Shown in pieces: positions 6,162 to 14,000 of a stretch of DNA of 17,183 bases. Below the pieces are notes generated by a model, which saw only the letters and a list, made by a program, of their open reading frames with translations, did no database searches and had not been told where the DNA came from. Origin of the DNA: CAZTTG01 sp964615935 (lineage in GTDB: Bacteria; Planctomycetota; UBA1135; GCA-002686595); the NCBI GenBank assembly GCA_964615935.1, contig CAZTTG010000113.1:1-17183 (forward strand), written 5' to 3'. Position 1 is the first letter of the stretch; the number at the start of each line of letters is the position of its first letter. Both the position numbers and the translations under genes were made by a program.

Positions 6162-7253
6162 ATGCGCACCATCCGTCCGGCCGCCGCTCTCGCGGCCCTC
6201 TGTCTGCTGCTCTCGCCGGCGACGGCGGACACCATCAACAAGACCGACGGCTCCTCCATCGATGACGTCACCGTCTCCAGGGAGACGGTGGCCGAGGTGA
6301 CCTTCCGCGAGGGCTCCAAGACGCGGACCGTCGCCAGCGATCTGGTCCTGTCGATCGAGTACGACAAGCTCCCCAGCCTGGTCGATTCGGCCGAGTCCTT
6401 CGCCAAGGACGGGGACCTCCTGAACGCCGTCGATCAGATGGAGCTGTACGTCGACGGCATCATCGGCGGCAAGAAGGAGCGCCTGGCCTGGGCCCCGGCC
6501 CACGCCATGAACCGGGTCATGGAGATGCGCATGACCATGGGCGACCCGGAGGCCGTCATCGCGGCCGCCGACCGGCTGATCAAGCACGCCCCCGACTCGC
6601 GCTTCATGCCGACCGCCTACCTGGCCAAGGCCGAGGCCCAGCACGCGCTGGGTCGGTCCTCGACCGCCCAGGCCACCCTGCAGGAGTTCCAGAACATCAT
6701 CGAGCGCAAGGCCCTGTCCCAGCTCTGGAATATCGAGGCGCGCCTGGCCCTGGTGCTGACCGACTCCAAGCTGAGCGGCGAGCCGAAGCGCGAGAAGCTG
6801 AGGGAGATCGCCGGAATCGCCGGCCAGGAGTTCCCCACGGTCCGGAACCGGGCCAAGGTGGCCGAGGGCGAGTCCTACCTCGAGGGCAACCGCAAGAACT
6901 TCGCCGAGGCGCGCAAGATCTTCCAGAAGGTCGTCGACGACCCCAAGGCGGACACCGCCACCCTGGCCGGGGCCTTCTGCGGGCTCGGGGATTGCCTGTT
7001 CCAGGACGCCTTCTCCAAGGCCGATGCCGGCGCAGACGCCAGCAACGAGCTCAAGGATGCCATCGAGAAGTACCTGCGCGTGGTCGTGCTCTACAAGGAC
7101 CAGAGCGCGTATCGCTCCAAGGCCCTGTTCTTCGCGGGCCGGTGCTACGAGATGGTCACCAACCTCGAGGATGCGAACACGCGGGCGCGGATGCTCCACG
7201 GCATGCTGAAGCGCGACTACCCCGACTCCGACTGGGCCAAGAAGGCCGACTGA
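6162..7253 (+). CDS. Exported tetratricopeptide-repeat protein
   Basis: A 363-residue protein. Residues 1-22 form a signal peptide with core AAALAALCLLLSP and cleavage after ATA. A short beta-rich segment follows (about 23-65; TINKTDGSSIDDVTV to LVLSIEY). The rest is alpha-helical with repeated helix pairs of TPR type, such as LLNAVDQMELYVDGI, FMPTAYLAKAEAQHALG, AEARKIFQKVVDD, and a final ALFFAGRCYEMV block. Similar periplasmic TPR proteins act as scaffolds in envelope complexes. No catalytic motif is present and no partner can be named. It is monocistronic by layout: its own promoter at 6022-6051 in front, a terminator-like hairpin 24 bp behind. No Shine-Dalgarno site precedes the ATG. Confidence 0.8.
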   Translation: MRTIRPAAALAALCLLLSPATADTINKTDGSSIDDVTVSRETVAEVTFREGSKTRTVASDLVLSIEYDKLPSLVDSAESFAKDGDLLNAVDQMELYVDGIIGGKKERLAWAPAHAMNRVMEMRMTMGDPEAVIAAADRLIKHAPDSRFMPTAYLAKAEAQHALGRSSTAQATLQEFQNIIERKALSQLWNIEARLALVLTDSKLSGEPKREKLREIAGIAGQEFPTVRNRAKVAEGESYLEGNRKNFAEARKIFQKVVDDPKADTATLAGAFCGLGDCLFQDAFSKADAGADASNELKDAIEKYLRVVVLYKDQSAYRSKALFFAGRCYEMVTNLEDANTRARMLHGMLKRDYPDSDWAKKAD

Positions 7254-7277
7254 GTCGCCCGAGACCGAGGAGGACGG

Positions 7278-7305
7278 CGGCCGCTTCCCGACGGGGAGGT
7301 GGCCG
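7278..7305 (+). terminator. Hairpin terminator candidate after the TPR gene
   Basis: CGGCCGCTTCCC at 7278-7289 pairs with GGGAGGTGGCCG at 7294-7305 around the four-base loop GACG. All twelve positions pair, two of them as G-U. It lies 24 bp beyond the stop codon and is followed by TCTTCG, so the U tract is poor. Position and stem strength favour a terminator. Confidence 0.6.
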
Positions 7306-7445
7306 TCTTCGCGTCGGGCCGGGGAGCGGTTTCGGGGAAGCTCCGCGCGGGCCGCCGTCCGGCTCCCGACCGCTCCCCGACCGCGGCCCCGCCGATCGGG
7401 CCCCCGGCTCTCCCCATCGCGCGCGCCGCGCCACCGCTCACCCTC

Positions 7446-7471
7446 GGAATGGTCCGCTGGGCATCGCCGTC
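7446..7471 (+). promoter_or_regulatory. ECF-sigma-type promoter candidate upstream of the ECF gene
   Basis: GGAAT at 7446-7450 and CGTC at 7468-7471 are 17 bases apart. This is the usual arrangement of ECF sigma promoters (GGAAC/T, 16-17 bases, CGTC). The start of transcription would be near 7478, about 50 bases before the sigma factor start at 7528. ECF factors commonly activate their own operon, so this is a candidate autoregulatory site. Confidence 0.45.
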
Positions 7472-7527
7472 CGGCGCGGCCCTCCACTTCGGGGGTCGGC
7501 GGGGACGGCCGGCCCGAGGGAGAGACC

Positions 7528-8121
7528 ATGGTGGAGGGGACGATTCCGGCTCCGGCCTGGAGCGAGCTGGAGGGGCTGCGCCCCGTTCTGAGGGGCTATC
7601 TGGCCAGGCGCTGCCGGGACGCCAGCGAGGTCGACGACGTGGTGCAGGAGACCCTGATCCGGGCGGCTCGCTACCGCGCCAGCCTGCTCGATCCGGAGCG
7701 CCTCCGGTCCTGGGTGCTGGTGATCGCGTCCAACGCCTTCCACGACCACGTGCGCCGCCAGACGCGCATGCGATTCAGGGAGCTGGGAGAGGAGGCGCTC
7801 GAGAACCTTATCGGCGAGGGGACGCCCCCCGCCGTCGACGGCGAGGGGGAGGAGGAGATGCGCATCGGTCCGATCCTGATCGGGAAGGACACCCTCCTGC
7901 GGCAGCTCGTCCTGGCGCGCCGTGAGCTCAGGGAGAACGACCAGCGCGTGCTGGATGCCTACTACGGGGGCTCGGGGAGCTGTCGGGAGACCGCCGTCGC
8001 CTGCGGGCTGCCGCGGGCGCTGGTCAAGGTGCGCCTCTTCCGCGCGCGCCAGCGGCTCCTGCGCACCATGCGCCGGCGGCTGACCGGCCTGGAGGTCGCC
8101 GGGGCGGGGTGCCGGGCGTGA
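7528..8121 (+). CDS. ECF-type RNA polymerase sigma factor
   Basis: A 197-residue sigma factor of the ECF (group 4) type. Region 2 spans about residues 15-80, with the core-binding and -10 recognition segment VDDVVQETLIRAARY (35-49) and RSWVLVIASNAFHDHVRR (60-77). An acidic linker of about 50 residues follows (GEGEEEMRI). Region 4 spans about 132-182, with ENDQRVLDAYY and the helix-turn-helix CRETAVACGLPRALVKVRL. A good ribosome site, GAGGG at 7516-7520, precedes the ATG by seven bases. It overlaps the next gene, which encodes a membrane-anchored TPR protein in the place where an anti-sigma factor would be expected. Regulation may involve the ECF-like promoter at 7446-7471. Confidence 0.85.
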   Translation: MVEGTIPAPAWSELEGLRPVLRGYLARRCRDASEVDDVVQETLIRAARYRASLLDPERLRSWVLVIASNAFHDHVRRQTRMRFRELGEEALENLIGEGTPPAVDGEGEEEMRIGPILIGKDTLLRQLVLARRELRENDQRVLDAYYGGSGSCRETAVACGLPRALVKVRLFRARQRLLRTMRRRLTGLEVAGAGCRA

Positions 8122-9053
8122 GGCGCCGGCCCCGGACCATCCTGGCTGCCTGCGTGCTGGTGGCCCTTTGGCTGGGCCTGGGCCACCTCCTGGGGGGAGG
8201 CGCGGCCGTCGGGCCCCCGGGCAGCGCCCGGCCGGAGGGCGAGGGGGCGATCCCGCCCTCCGCGGAGGTGCCGCGCCTGGATTGCGCCCGCGCCCAGATG
8301 GAGCTCGCGGCGTGCTGGCGGCGCGCGGCGCGCCGGGGCGGCGAAGGGGGGCGCGAGCTCGCGGCGGATGCCTACCGCGCGGTGCGCACCTACCACCCGG
8401 GGGAGCGGAGCGTCGGCGCGGAGGCCGCCTTTCGGGCGGGCGAGCTCCTGCGAGCCGCCGGTCGCCTCGACGAGGCCCTGGTCGAGCTGCGAATCGCACG
8501 GGAGCTCGGTCAGGGGAATCCCCTTGCGGTCCGCGCCGAGCTGGAGGTGGGACACGTCCATCGTCGATCGGGGCGCTTCGAGCTGGCCCTCGACGCCTAC
8601 TGCTCGGTCCAGGCTCATCCGGACGCGCCGCAGCGCTTTCGGGACGATGCCGGCCTATGGGAGGGGCGCGCATGGCTGGAGCTGGGGCGTCCCGAGGATG
8701 CCCGGCGATCGTGGGAGCGGGTCGCCCGCGCCGCCGAGGACCCCGTCGATCGGGTACGGGCCTTCGATCTCATGGCCCTGGCCTGGATCGAGAGCGGTGA
8801 CCTGGAGGCGGCCGCCGGCGCCCTGGATCGGGCGCGGATCGACCTGGGCGACGCCGTCGTGGAGCGCACCGAGCGCGGCGAGCGCGTGCGCCGGGCGCTC
8901 GCTCGCATGCGCTGCATACCCCGACTCCGCCGCGCGATCGCCGCACGGGCGCGAGCGGGCGGGGATGCGCGACCGGGCGAGTCGCACCTGTCGGTCGGCG
9001 CCGAGGCGGACGAGACCCCTCCATCGGTGCAGCCGATGAGTGGCTCGATGTGA
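8118..9053 (+). CDS. Membrane-anchored TPR protein, partner gene of the ECF sigma factor
   Basis: 311 residues from the GTG at 8118, which overlaps the sigma-factor stop as GTGA. A GTG at 8109 is an alternative. Residues 1-6 are basic and about 7-25 form one hydrophobic membrane segment (ILAACVLVALWLGLG). A Gly/Pro-rich linker follows, then helix pairs of TPR type: AAFRAGELLRAAGRLDEALVEL, GHVHRRSGRFELALDAY, GRAWLELGRPEDARRSWERV, and LMALAWIESGDLEAAAGALD. The topology places the TPR part outside the cytoplasm. Tight coupling to an ECF sigma gene suggests a role in controlling that sigma factor or in the response it drives. However, the cytoplasmic tail is only a few residues and no zinc-binding anti-sigma motif is seen, so a direct anti-sigma function is doubtful. 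Confidence 0.7.
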   Translation: MRRRPRTILAACVLVALWLGLGHLLGGGAAVGPPGSARPEGEGAIPPSAEVPRLDCARAQMELAACWRRAARRGGEGGRELAADAYRAVRTYHPGERSVGAEAAFRAGELLRAAGRLDEALVELRIARELGQGNPLAVRAELEVGHVHRRSGRFELALDAYCSVQAHPDAPQRFRDDAGLWEGRAWLELGRPEDARRSWERVARAAEDPVDRVRAFDLMALAWIESGDLEAAAGALDRARIDLGDAVVERTERGERVRRALARMRCIPRLRRAIAARARAGGDARPGESHLSVGAEADETPPSVQPMSGSM

Positions 9054-9118
9054 GGTGTGGGGAGCACGAGCGCTCGTGGACTGCGGGATTGCCGCCGATC
9101 GGGAGAAGGGGCGCGCCG

Positions 9119-9142
9119 AAAAAAAAACCGCGACAAGCGGCT
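9119..9142 (-). terminator. Intrinsic terminator candidate on the minus strand
   Basis: Read on the minus strand, CCGC (9140-9137), a five-base loop and GCGG (9131-9128) form a short stem, extended by one G-U and one A-U pair. It is followed directly by nine T residues (9127-9119). A T9 tract is remarkable in this GC-rich DNA. It would stop transcripts coming from the ugd side, leaving a 3' UTR of about 300 bases, or those of an unannotated RNA. Confidence 0.55.
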
Positions 9143-9288
9143 CGTAATGCTCCCCTCTTCCTTTCCGATCCGGTATGAAGGCCAACAAGAACCGCGAGGT
9201 TGGCAGCGCAATGCGCACCTGATCGACTGCTCGTCTCTCTGAAACGGTCTTTCGCCAGGTCAGCCCTACCGGTTCACGACATCAATGG

Positions 9289-9316
9289 GGCGGCTCGTAC
9301 CTCGCGTCGAGCCGCC
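9289..9316. terminator. Perfect 9-bp hairpin between convergent genes
   Basis: GGCGGCTCG at 9289-9297 and CGAGCCGCC at 9308-9316 form a perfect nine-pair stem with a ten-base loop. TTGTCGT follows on the plus strand. It sits between the convergent TPR (+) and ugd (-) genes, where a bidirectional terminator would be expected. The T content after it is low, so other roles such as RNA 3'-end stabilisation are possible. Confidence 0.5.
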
Positions 9317-9434
9317 TTGTCGTATCGATCCCGGGCCTGGGAAAGGCCGTGCGGCAGGGGGCGCGCTGCGGCCCTCACGGCCCGGGAGGACGCCGGGTGG
9401 CCCTCGGCGGGCCTGCCCGGAGGCCCCCTGCGGC

Positions 9435-10736
9435 CTAGCAGCCGATGCAGTAGTACGAGAAGCCGTGCTCCTCGACGCGCTCGCGGGTGTAGATGTTGCG
9501 CCCGTCGAAGATCACCGGCTCCTTCAGGCGCGACTTGATCGCCTCGAAGTCCGGGCGCCGGAACTCGTTCCACTCGGTGACCAGGAGCAGGCCGTCGGCC
9601 CCGTCCAGGGCGTCCATCGGCCGCTCGGCGTAGCTGATGCTGTCCCCCAGGTAGTGGTCCCGGGACTCCTGCATGGCCTCGGGGTCGAAGGCGGTGACGG
9701 TGGCGCCGGCGGCCACCAGGGCCTTGGCGATGACCACCGCGGGGGCCTCGCGCATGTCGTCGGTGTTGGGCTTGAAGGCCAGTCCCCACATGGCGAAGTG
9801 CCGGCCCGCCAGGTCGCCGCCGTAGTGCTTCTCCGCCATCTCGACCAGCACGCGCTTCTGGGCCTCGTTGACCGCCTCCGCCGAGCGAACGATCTTGAAG
9901 TCGTAGTCGTACTCCTCGGCCGTGTGCAGGATGGCCCGGATGTCCTTGGGGAAGCAGGAGCCGCCGTAGCCGCAGCCGGAGAACAGGAACAGGCTGCCGA
10001 TCCGGGCGTCGGAGCCGATGCCCTGGCGCACCTGGTCGACGTTGGCCCCCACCCGCATGCACAGGTTGGCGATCTCGTTCATGAAGGAGATCCGGGTGGC
10101 CAGCATGGCGTTGGCGGCGTACTTGGTCAGCTCGGCCGACTCGGTGTCCATGTGGATGATGGGCTTGCCCGTGCGCACGAAGGGCTTGTAGATCTCGTCC
10201 ATGGTCTCCGCCGCGCGCCGCGATCGGCTGCCGATCACCACCCGGTCGGGCTTCATGAAGTCGTCGATGGCCGCCCCCTCCTTGAGGAACTCGGGGTTCG
10301 AGACCACGTCGAAGCCGTGCTCGGTGTTGCCCCGGACCACCGCCTCCACCTTGCTGGCGGTGCCCACCGGCACCGTGGACTTGTCGACGATCACCGTGTA
10401 GCCGGTCATGTTCCGGGCGATCGACTCGGCGGCCGAGAGCACGTAGCGCAGATCGGCGCTGCCGTCCTCCCCCTTGGGAGTGCCCACGGCGATGAAGGCC
10501 ACCTGCGCGTCCCGGATGGCCTCCTCGTAGTCGGTGGTGAACCGCAGCCGGCCATCGCGCACGTTGCGCTTCATCAGCTCCTCGAGCCCCGGCTCGTAGA
10601 TCGGGACCACGCCCTCCTTCAGGCTCGCCACCTTCTCCTCGTCCACGTCCAGGCAGGTGACGTTGTTGCCGCTCTCGGCGAAGCAGGTTCCGGCCACGAG
10701 GCCGACGTATCCGGTGCCGACGACTGCGATGCGCAT
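9435..10736 (-). CDS. ugd: UDP-glucose 6-dehydrogenase
   Basis: A 433-residue enzyme of normal length. The ATG at 10736 is chosen because MRIAVVGTGYVG starts the NAD-binding Rossmann fold exactly as in the family; the extra upstream frame is GC-rich leader. Domain 1 has GTGYVGLVAG (7-16), D30 ending strand 2, STVPVGT (120-126) and NPEFLKEG (148-155). The central helix carries K204 and N208. The catalytic thiol is C261 in GCGYGGSCFPKD. The C-terminal UDP-binding domain has GLAFKPNTDDMREAP (318-332) and ends with FDGRNIY. It oxidises UDP-glucose twice to UDP-glucuronate, a precursor for capsule, exopolysaccharide and lipopolysaccharide sugars. Its promoter and a structured leader are annotated upstream. 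The tRNA-Val gene lies in the opposite direction. Confidence 0.95.
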   Translation of the reverse strand: MRIAVVGTGYVGLVAGTCFAESGNNVTCLDVDEEKVASLKEGVVPIYEPGLEELMKRNVRDGRLRFTTDYEEAIRDAQVAFIAVGTPKGEDGSADLRYVLSAAESIARNMTGYTVIVDKSTVPVGTASKVEAVVRGNTEHGFDVVSNPEFLKEGAAIDDFMKPDRVVIGSRSRRAAETMDEIYKPFVRTGKPIIHMDTESAELTKYAANAMLATRISFMNEIANLCMRVGANVDQVRQGIGSDARIGSLFLFSGCGYGGSCFPKDIRAILHTAEEYDYDFKIVRSAEAVNEAQKRVLVEMAEKHYGGDLAGRHFAMWGLAFKPNTDDMREAPAVVIAKALVAAGATVTAFDPEAMQESRDHYLGDSISYAERPMDALDGADGLLLVTEWNEFRRPDFEAIKSRLKEPVIFDGRNIYTRERVEEHGFSYYCIGC

Positions 10737-10822
10737 GGGTGCTCGGGAGGGTGAGGGGTGGGGAATGGCCGCGCGGAGCCGCGGGCCGGGCGGGGACCCG
10801 GGACAGGCCGCGGGCGGCTCTT

Positions 10823-10854
10823 CAGGGGGGCTTTTCGGCGATTCCGACCCCCTG
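10823..10854 (-). promoter_or_regulatory. Hairpin in the ugd 5' leader
   Basis: On either strand CAGGGGG pairs with CCCCCTG and TCGG with CCGA, giving eleven pairs interrupted by a four-base bulge and closed by a five-base loop. With the start point near 10869 the hairpin lies about 15-46 bases into the ugd transcript, whose leader is about 133 bases. It may be a regulatory or stabilising leader structure. No riboswitch class is recognised and there is no U tract for classic attenuation. Confidence 0.4.
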
Positions 10855-10866
10855 GGTGGAGGGGGC

Positions 10867-10882
10867 GGGCCGAGCAAGATAG
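10867..10882 (-). promoter_or_regulatory. ugd promoter core sharing a 16-bp motif with the TPR-gene promoter
   Basis: On the minus strand the sequence CTATCTTGCTCGGCCC (10882-10867) contains the -10 box TATCTT. It differs at one position from CTATCTTGCTCCGCCC at 6045-6060, which sits behind a perfect TTGACA. Here the -35 is poor (TTCCAG or TGTTCC at 16-18 bases), so an activator or an alternative factor may help. The start of transcription would be near 10869, and the ugd ATG is at 10736. Confidence 0.6.
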
Positions 10883-10940
10883 CGCTTTCGCCTCGGACTG
10901 GAACAGCGGGCCGCGCCCGGGCTAGGGTGGGAGCTCGGCG

Positions 10941-11016
10941 GGGCGATTAACTCAGCGGCTAGAGTGCCTCCCTTACAAGGAGGAAGTCGGGGGTTCGAGT
11001 CCCTCATCGCCCACCA
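10941..11016 (+). tRNA. tRNA-Val (anticodon UAC)
   Basis: All cloverleaf parts are present in 76 bases. The acceptor stem GGGCGAT pairs with ATCGCCC. The D arm is ACTC-AGCGGCTA-GAGT. The anticodon stem CCTCC/GGAGG encloses the loop CTTACAA with anticodon TAC. A five-base variable loop follows, then the T arm GGGGG-TTCGAGT-CCCTC, the discriminator A and an encoded CCA. A UAC anticodon reads GUA/GUG valine codons. Upstream, TAGGGT at 10923-10928 could be a -10 box. No terminator with a T run follows. Two copies of AACGTAAA (11052-11059, 11063-11070) lie just downstream. Confidence 0.95.
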
Positions 11017-11085
11017 GACCCCCCCCGAGCTTCCGGCCGGGCCCCGACGAAAACGTAAACACAACGTAAATCGAGAGGGGCGCCC

Positions 11086-14000
11086 TCAATCCAGCTCGGT
11101 GCGGCCCCCCGCGGCGATGGTGACGCTGCGCAGGTATTGCCAGCCTAAGCCGTAGTCGCCCTCTCCCTCGAGCTGGAAGCTGGCCTCCCCGGCGGGCACG
11201 CCCGCAGCCTCGAAGCTGCCGTCGGCGGAGCTCGAGAAGGTCGTGATCTCGCGGTCGCCCTCGCGGTAGGGGCCGCGCACGAGGCGCAGGGCCGCCCCGC
11301 CCTCCTCCACGCGTCCCGCGAGCGTGCCGGTCGCGATCTCGCCGCTCCAGGTGTGGAGCTCGCCCTCCAGCTCGAGCTGGCGCCTGGCGACGATGAGCAC
11401 GTCCCCCCCCTCGGGGGAGCGCAGCACGAGGTCGTAGCTGCCGGCCGGCGCCTCGAGCTGGAAGGCGCCGCTCTCGTCGATCACCCGGCCGGGCAGCGGC
11501 GCGGCGCGCCGGTCGTGGCCCCTCCGCTCGAGGGTGGCGGACCAGCCGGAGGCCGGGAAGCCGTCGACGCGGAACAGCCCGTCCAGCAGGACGTCGGACA
11601 GGGTCGAGAGCTCCAGGTCGAGGCGGGTCGCCCGCCCCTCGACGATCTCGCAGTTCCAGCGGAAGTCCCTCTCCTCCTCCGAGTTCGCGACCGCGAGGAC
11701 CTCCATGGAGGGCTCGGTGTCGCGCGTCTCGACTCGCCAGGGACCGGGAGTCAGGCGCTCGAAGCGAAAGTGGCCCTCCGCGTCCGTGCGCACCGAGCGC
11801 GCCAGCCCGTCGCCGCGCGAGGCGGCCACCACCACACCCTGGGGGGCACGGCTCGCACCGACCAGGACGTCGCCCTCCAGGGTCCCGCCGGGGCCCAGCT
11901 CGATCTCGACCTCCTCGCCGGACGCCACCTCGGCCAGCGTCAGCTGGACCTCCACCAGGGCCCAGCCGTCGGCCTGGGCGAGGAGCGCGATGGCGCCCTG
12001 GCGTCGCTCGATGCCGAGGGTGAAGCGCCCCTCTGCATCGGTGGTGGTCATCTCCAGGTTGCCCAGGTCCAGGCGCTGGGGGAAGCCCATGGTGAGCAGC
12101 ACGTAGCCGGGGGGTGGGATCCGGCGGAGATCGATGCGCGCCCCGGCGACCGGCTGGCCGGCGGCGCGCACGATGCCGCGCAGCAGGGGCTCGCGCTCGA
12201 GGGCAACCACGAGCTCCAGGGGCAGGGCGAGGGGATCGAAGGGGCCCCGCGGAGCCCGGACGAAGCCGTCGGCCCCGATGGATAACTCGAAGGGCGCGCT
12301 CGGGGCGACCACGCGCGCCAGGCCGGCGGCATCGGTGTGCTCGAAGGCGCGACCGGGGGTGGGGCGCTCGTCGACCAGCGCGATCATCCACGCGCCCTCC
12401 AGCGGCACGCCGTCCTCGTCGGTGACGCTGACCGGGAGCACCCGCAGGGGCTCGAGGCGCAGCTCCAACGGCCCGCCGCCGGCCCGCCAGCTCGCCGCGG
12501 CGCTCGGGCCGAAGCCGCCCGTCGGATCGACCGCGCGCAAGGCGTAGGGCGCGCGGCCCGAGGCCACGAGCTCGAACCGGCCTTCCCCATCCGCCTCCAG
12601 CCGCCCCTCGCGCCTGGCGTTCTGGTCCTCGTAGTGCACGATCGCCCCGGGGACGGGCAGGCCCGCCGGATCCAGGGCGCGGCCTGAGAGCTTCATCCCC
12701 TCCTCGGGCTCCCTCAGGATCAGCCGGATGCCGCCGAGCTCTCGGCCCGCCTCGACCCACTGGGGTTCGCCGATCGTCCACGCGTATCCCCGCGCGTGGG
12801 CCCACAGGCAGGTCTCCTCCGCCGGCAGGCCGGCGAGCCGGAAGGCCCCACCCGGGCCGCTGAGCGCGAGGGGGCGGCAGGTCTCGGGGTCGGGCCCCGC
12901 GTACCGTGCCTCCCGCTGCGTGCGCGCCAGCGCCGCCGGGCAGCCGACCACGCGCGCGTCCGGAACGCCCCGGCCCGTCTCGTCCACGACCAGGCCGGTG
13001 AGCGCGCCGCCGGGCGGGAGCAGGACATCGCCGAGATCCGTGGTGCTCTGGGGCTCCGGAGCGACCTCGAGGAAGCGGGTCGCCCGCCAGGGCGCGGAGA
13101 GCGCGAAGCGCATGCGCAGGATGGTGCCAAAGAAGACGGGCACGTCCTCGTCGGCGAGGTCGATGTGCACGAGGCCGTCCGCTCCGCTCGGATTCGAGCC
13201 GGCGAGGGCGGTCGGCGCCCCGTCGCGTCGCACCACCGACAGGCTCGCCTCGGCGAGGGGAAGGCTCGCCTCGTCGACCGCGCGCAGCGCGACGCGAGTG
13301 GCCGCGGCCGGCGCGTCCTCCGAGGCCGGGTCCCCCCCGACCTCCGGCTCAGGCGCCGCGATCCGATCCACTGCCGGATCCGGCCGTGTCGGCTCCGACT
13401 CCGCCGCCCCGTCCGGGCCGTCCGAGGGCGACACCAGGTCCGCGTCCGGCGGTACGCCCGGCGGAGTCGATCCGCCGCCGCTGGTCAGCACGCGCAGGCC
13501 CCCGAGGGTGGCCAGCGCCGTCAGGAGGACGCCCGAGGCGAGGGCGATCTTCAGGGTCGAGGTCTTCATGGCCAGGGTCTCGGTGGTCCGGGCGGCCAGC
13601 CAGGCGGGCGTCCGCCCTCCATCGGCGCCGATCGCGAGCGCGAGGATCGAGAGGGTCCCCCGGCGCTCGGCCGCCGCGCGGGCGTCCAGCTCGGCGCGCA
13701 GGCGCGCGAGGCCTCGAGCCAGCTGCGAGCGGACGGTGGCCGGGGAGCAGCCGCTGATCGCGGCGATTTCGGCCGGGCTCTGTCCGCTGTAGTAGCGGCG
13801 CAGCACGACCGCGCGATAGGGCTCGGGCAGCCCGGCTACCATGCGCGCCAGCCGCTGCTGCTCCTCGAGCTGCTCGAGCAGCTCGTTGGCGCCGGGCGAG
13901 CTCCCCTCCGGCCGGGCCGCGGCCCGCTCGCGCCTCCGCAGCCGCGCCTCTCCCCGGGCCTGGTTCTTGTGCAGGCGGGCCAGCACCCGGGCCAGCCAGG

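Larger units (their letters stand above)
9054..9434. other. Gene-free stretch between convergent TPR and ugd genes
   Basis: 381 bp with no supportable gene. The middle part (about 9141-9290) has visibly more A and T than its neighbours. It contains only a 15-codon ORF (9175-9222) without recognisable content. Two hairpins with terminator character are annotated separately at 9119-9142 (minus strand) and 9289-9316. A small RNA or the remains of a mobile element could be hidden here, but nothing in the sequence proves either. Confidence 0.4.

Noticed and set aside
9175..9222. 15-codon ORF starting MKANKNREVG in the 9054-9434 spacer
   Set aside because: No ribosome site, no known small protein and no support beyond being open.
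10822..11064. Minus-strand frame with MRDSNPRLPPCKGG
   Set aside because: This is the familiar false protein made by translating the complement of a tRNA gene; the cloverleaf at 10941-11016 explains it.
10941..11085. tRNA-Val as an integration site of a genomic island
   Set aside because: No integrase, no duplicated tRNA 3' end and no change in gene content were found around it in this window.
11086..13569. Separate gene starting at M202 of the sigma-fusion protein
   Set aside because: The frame is continuous with the sigma domain and no ribosome site is evident before M202; kept only as an alternative in the annotation.
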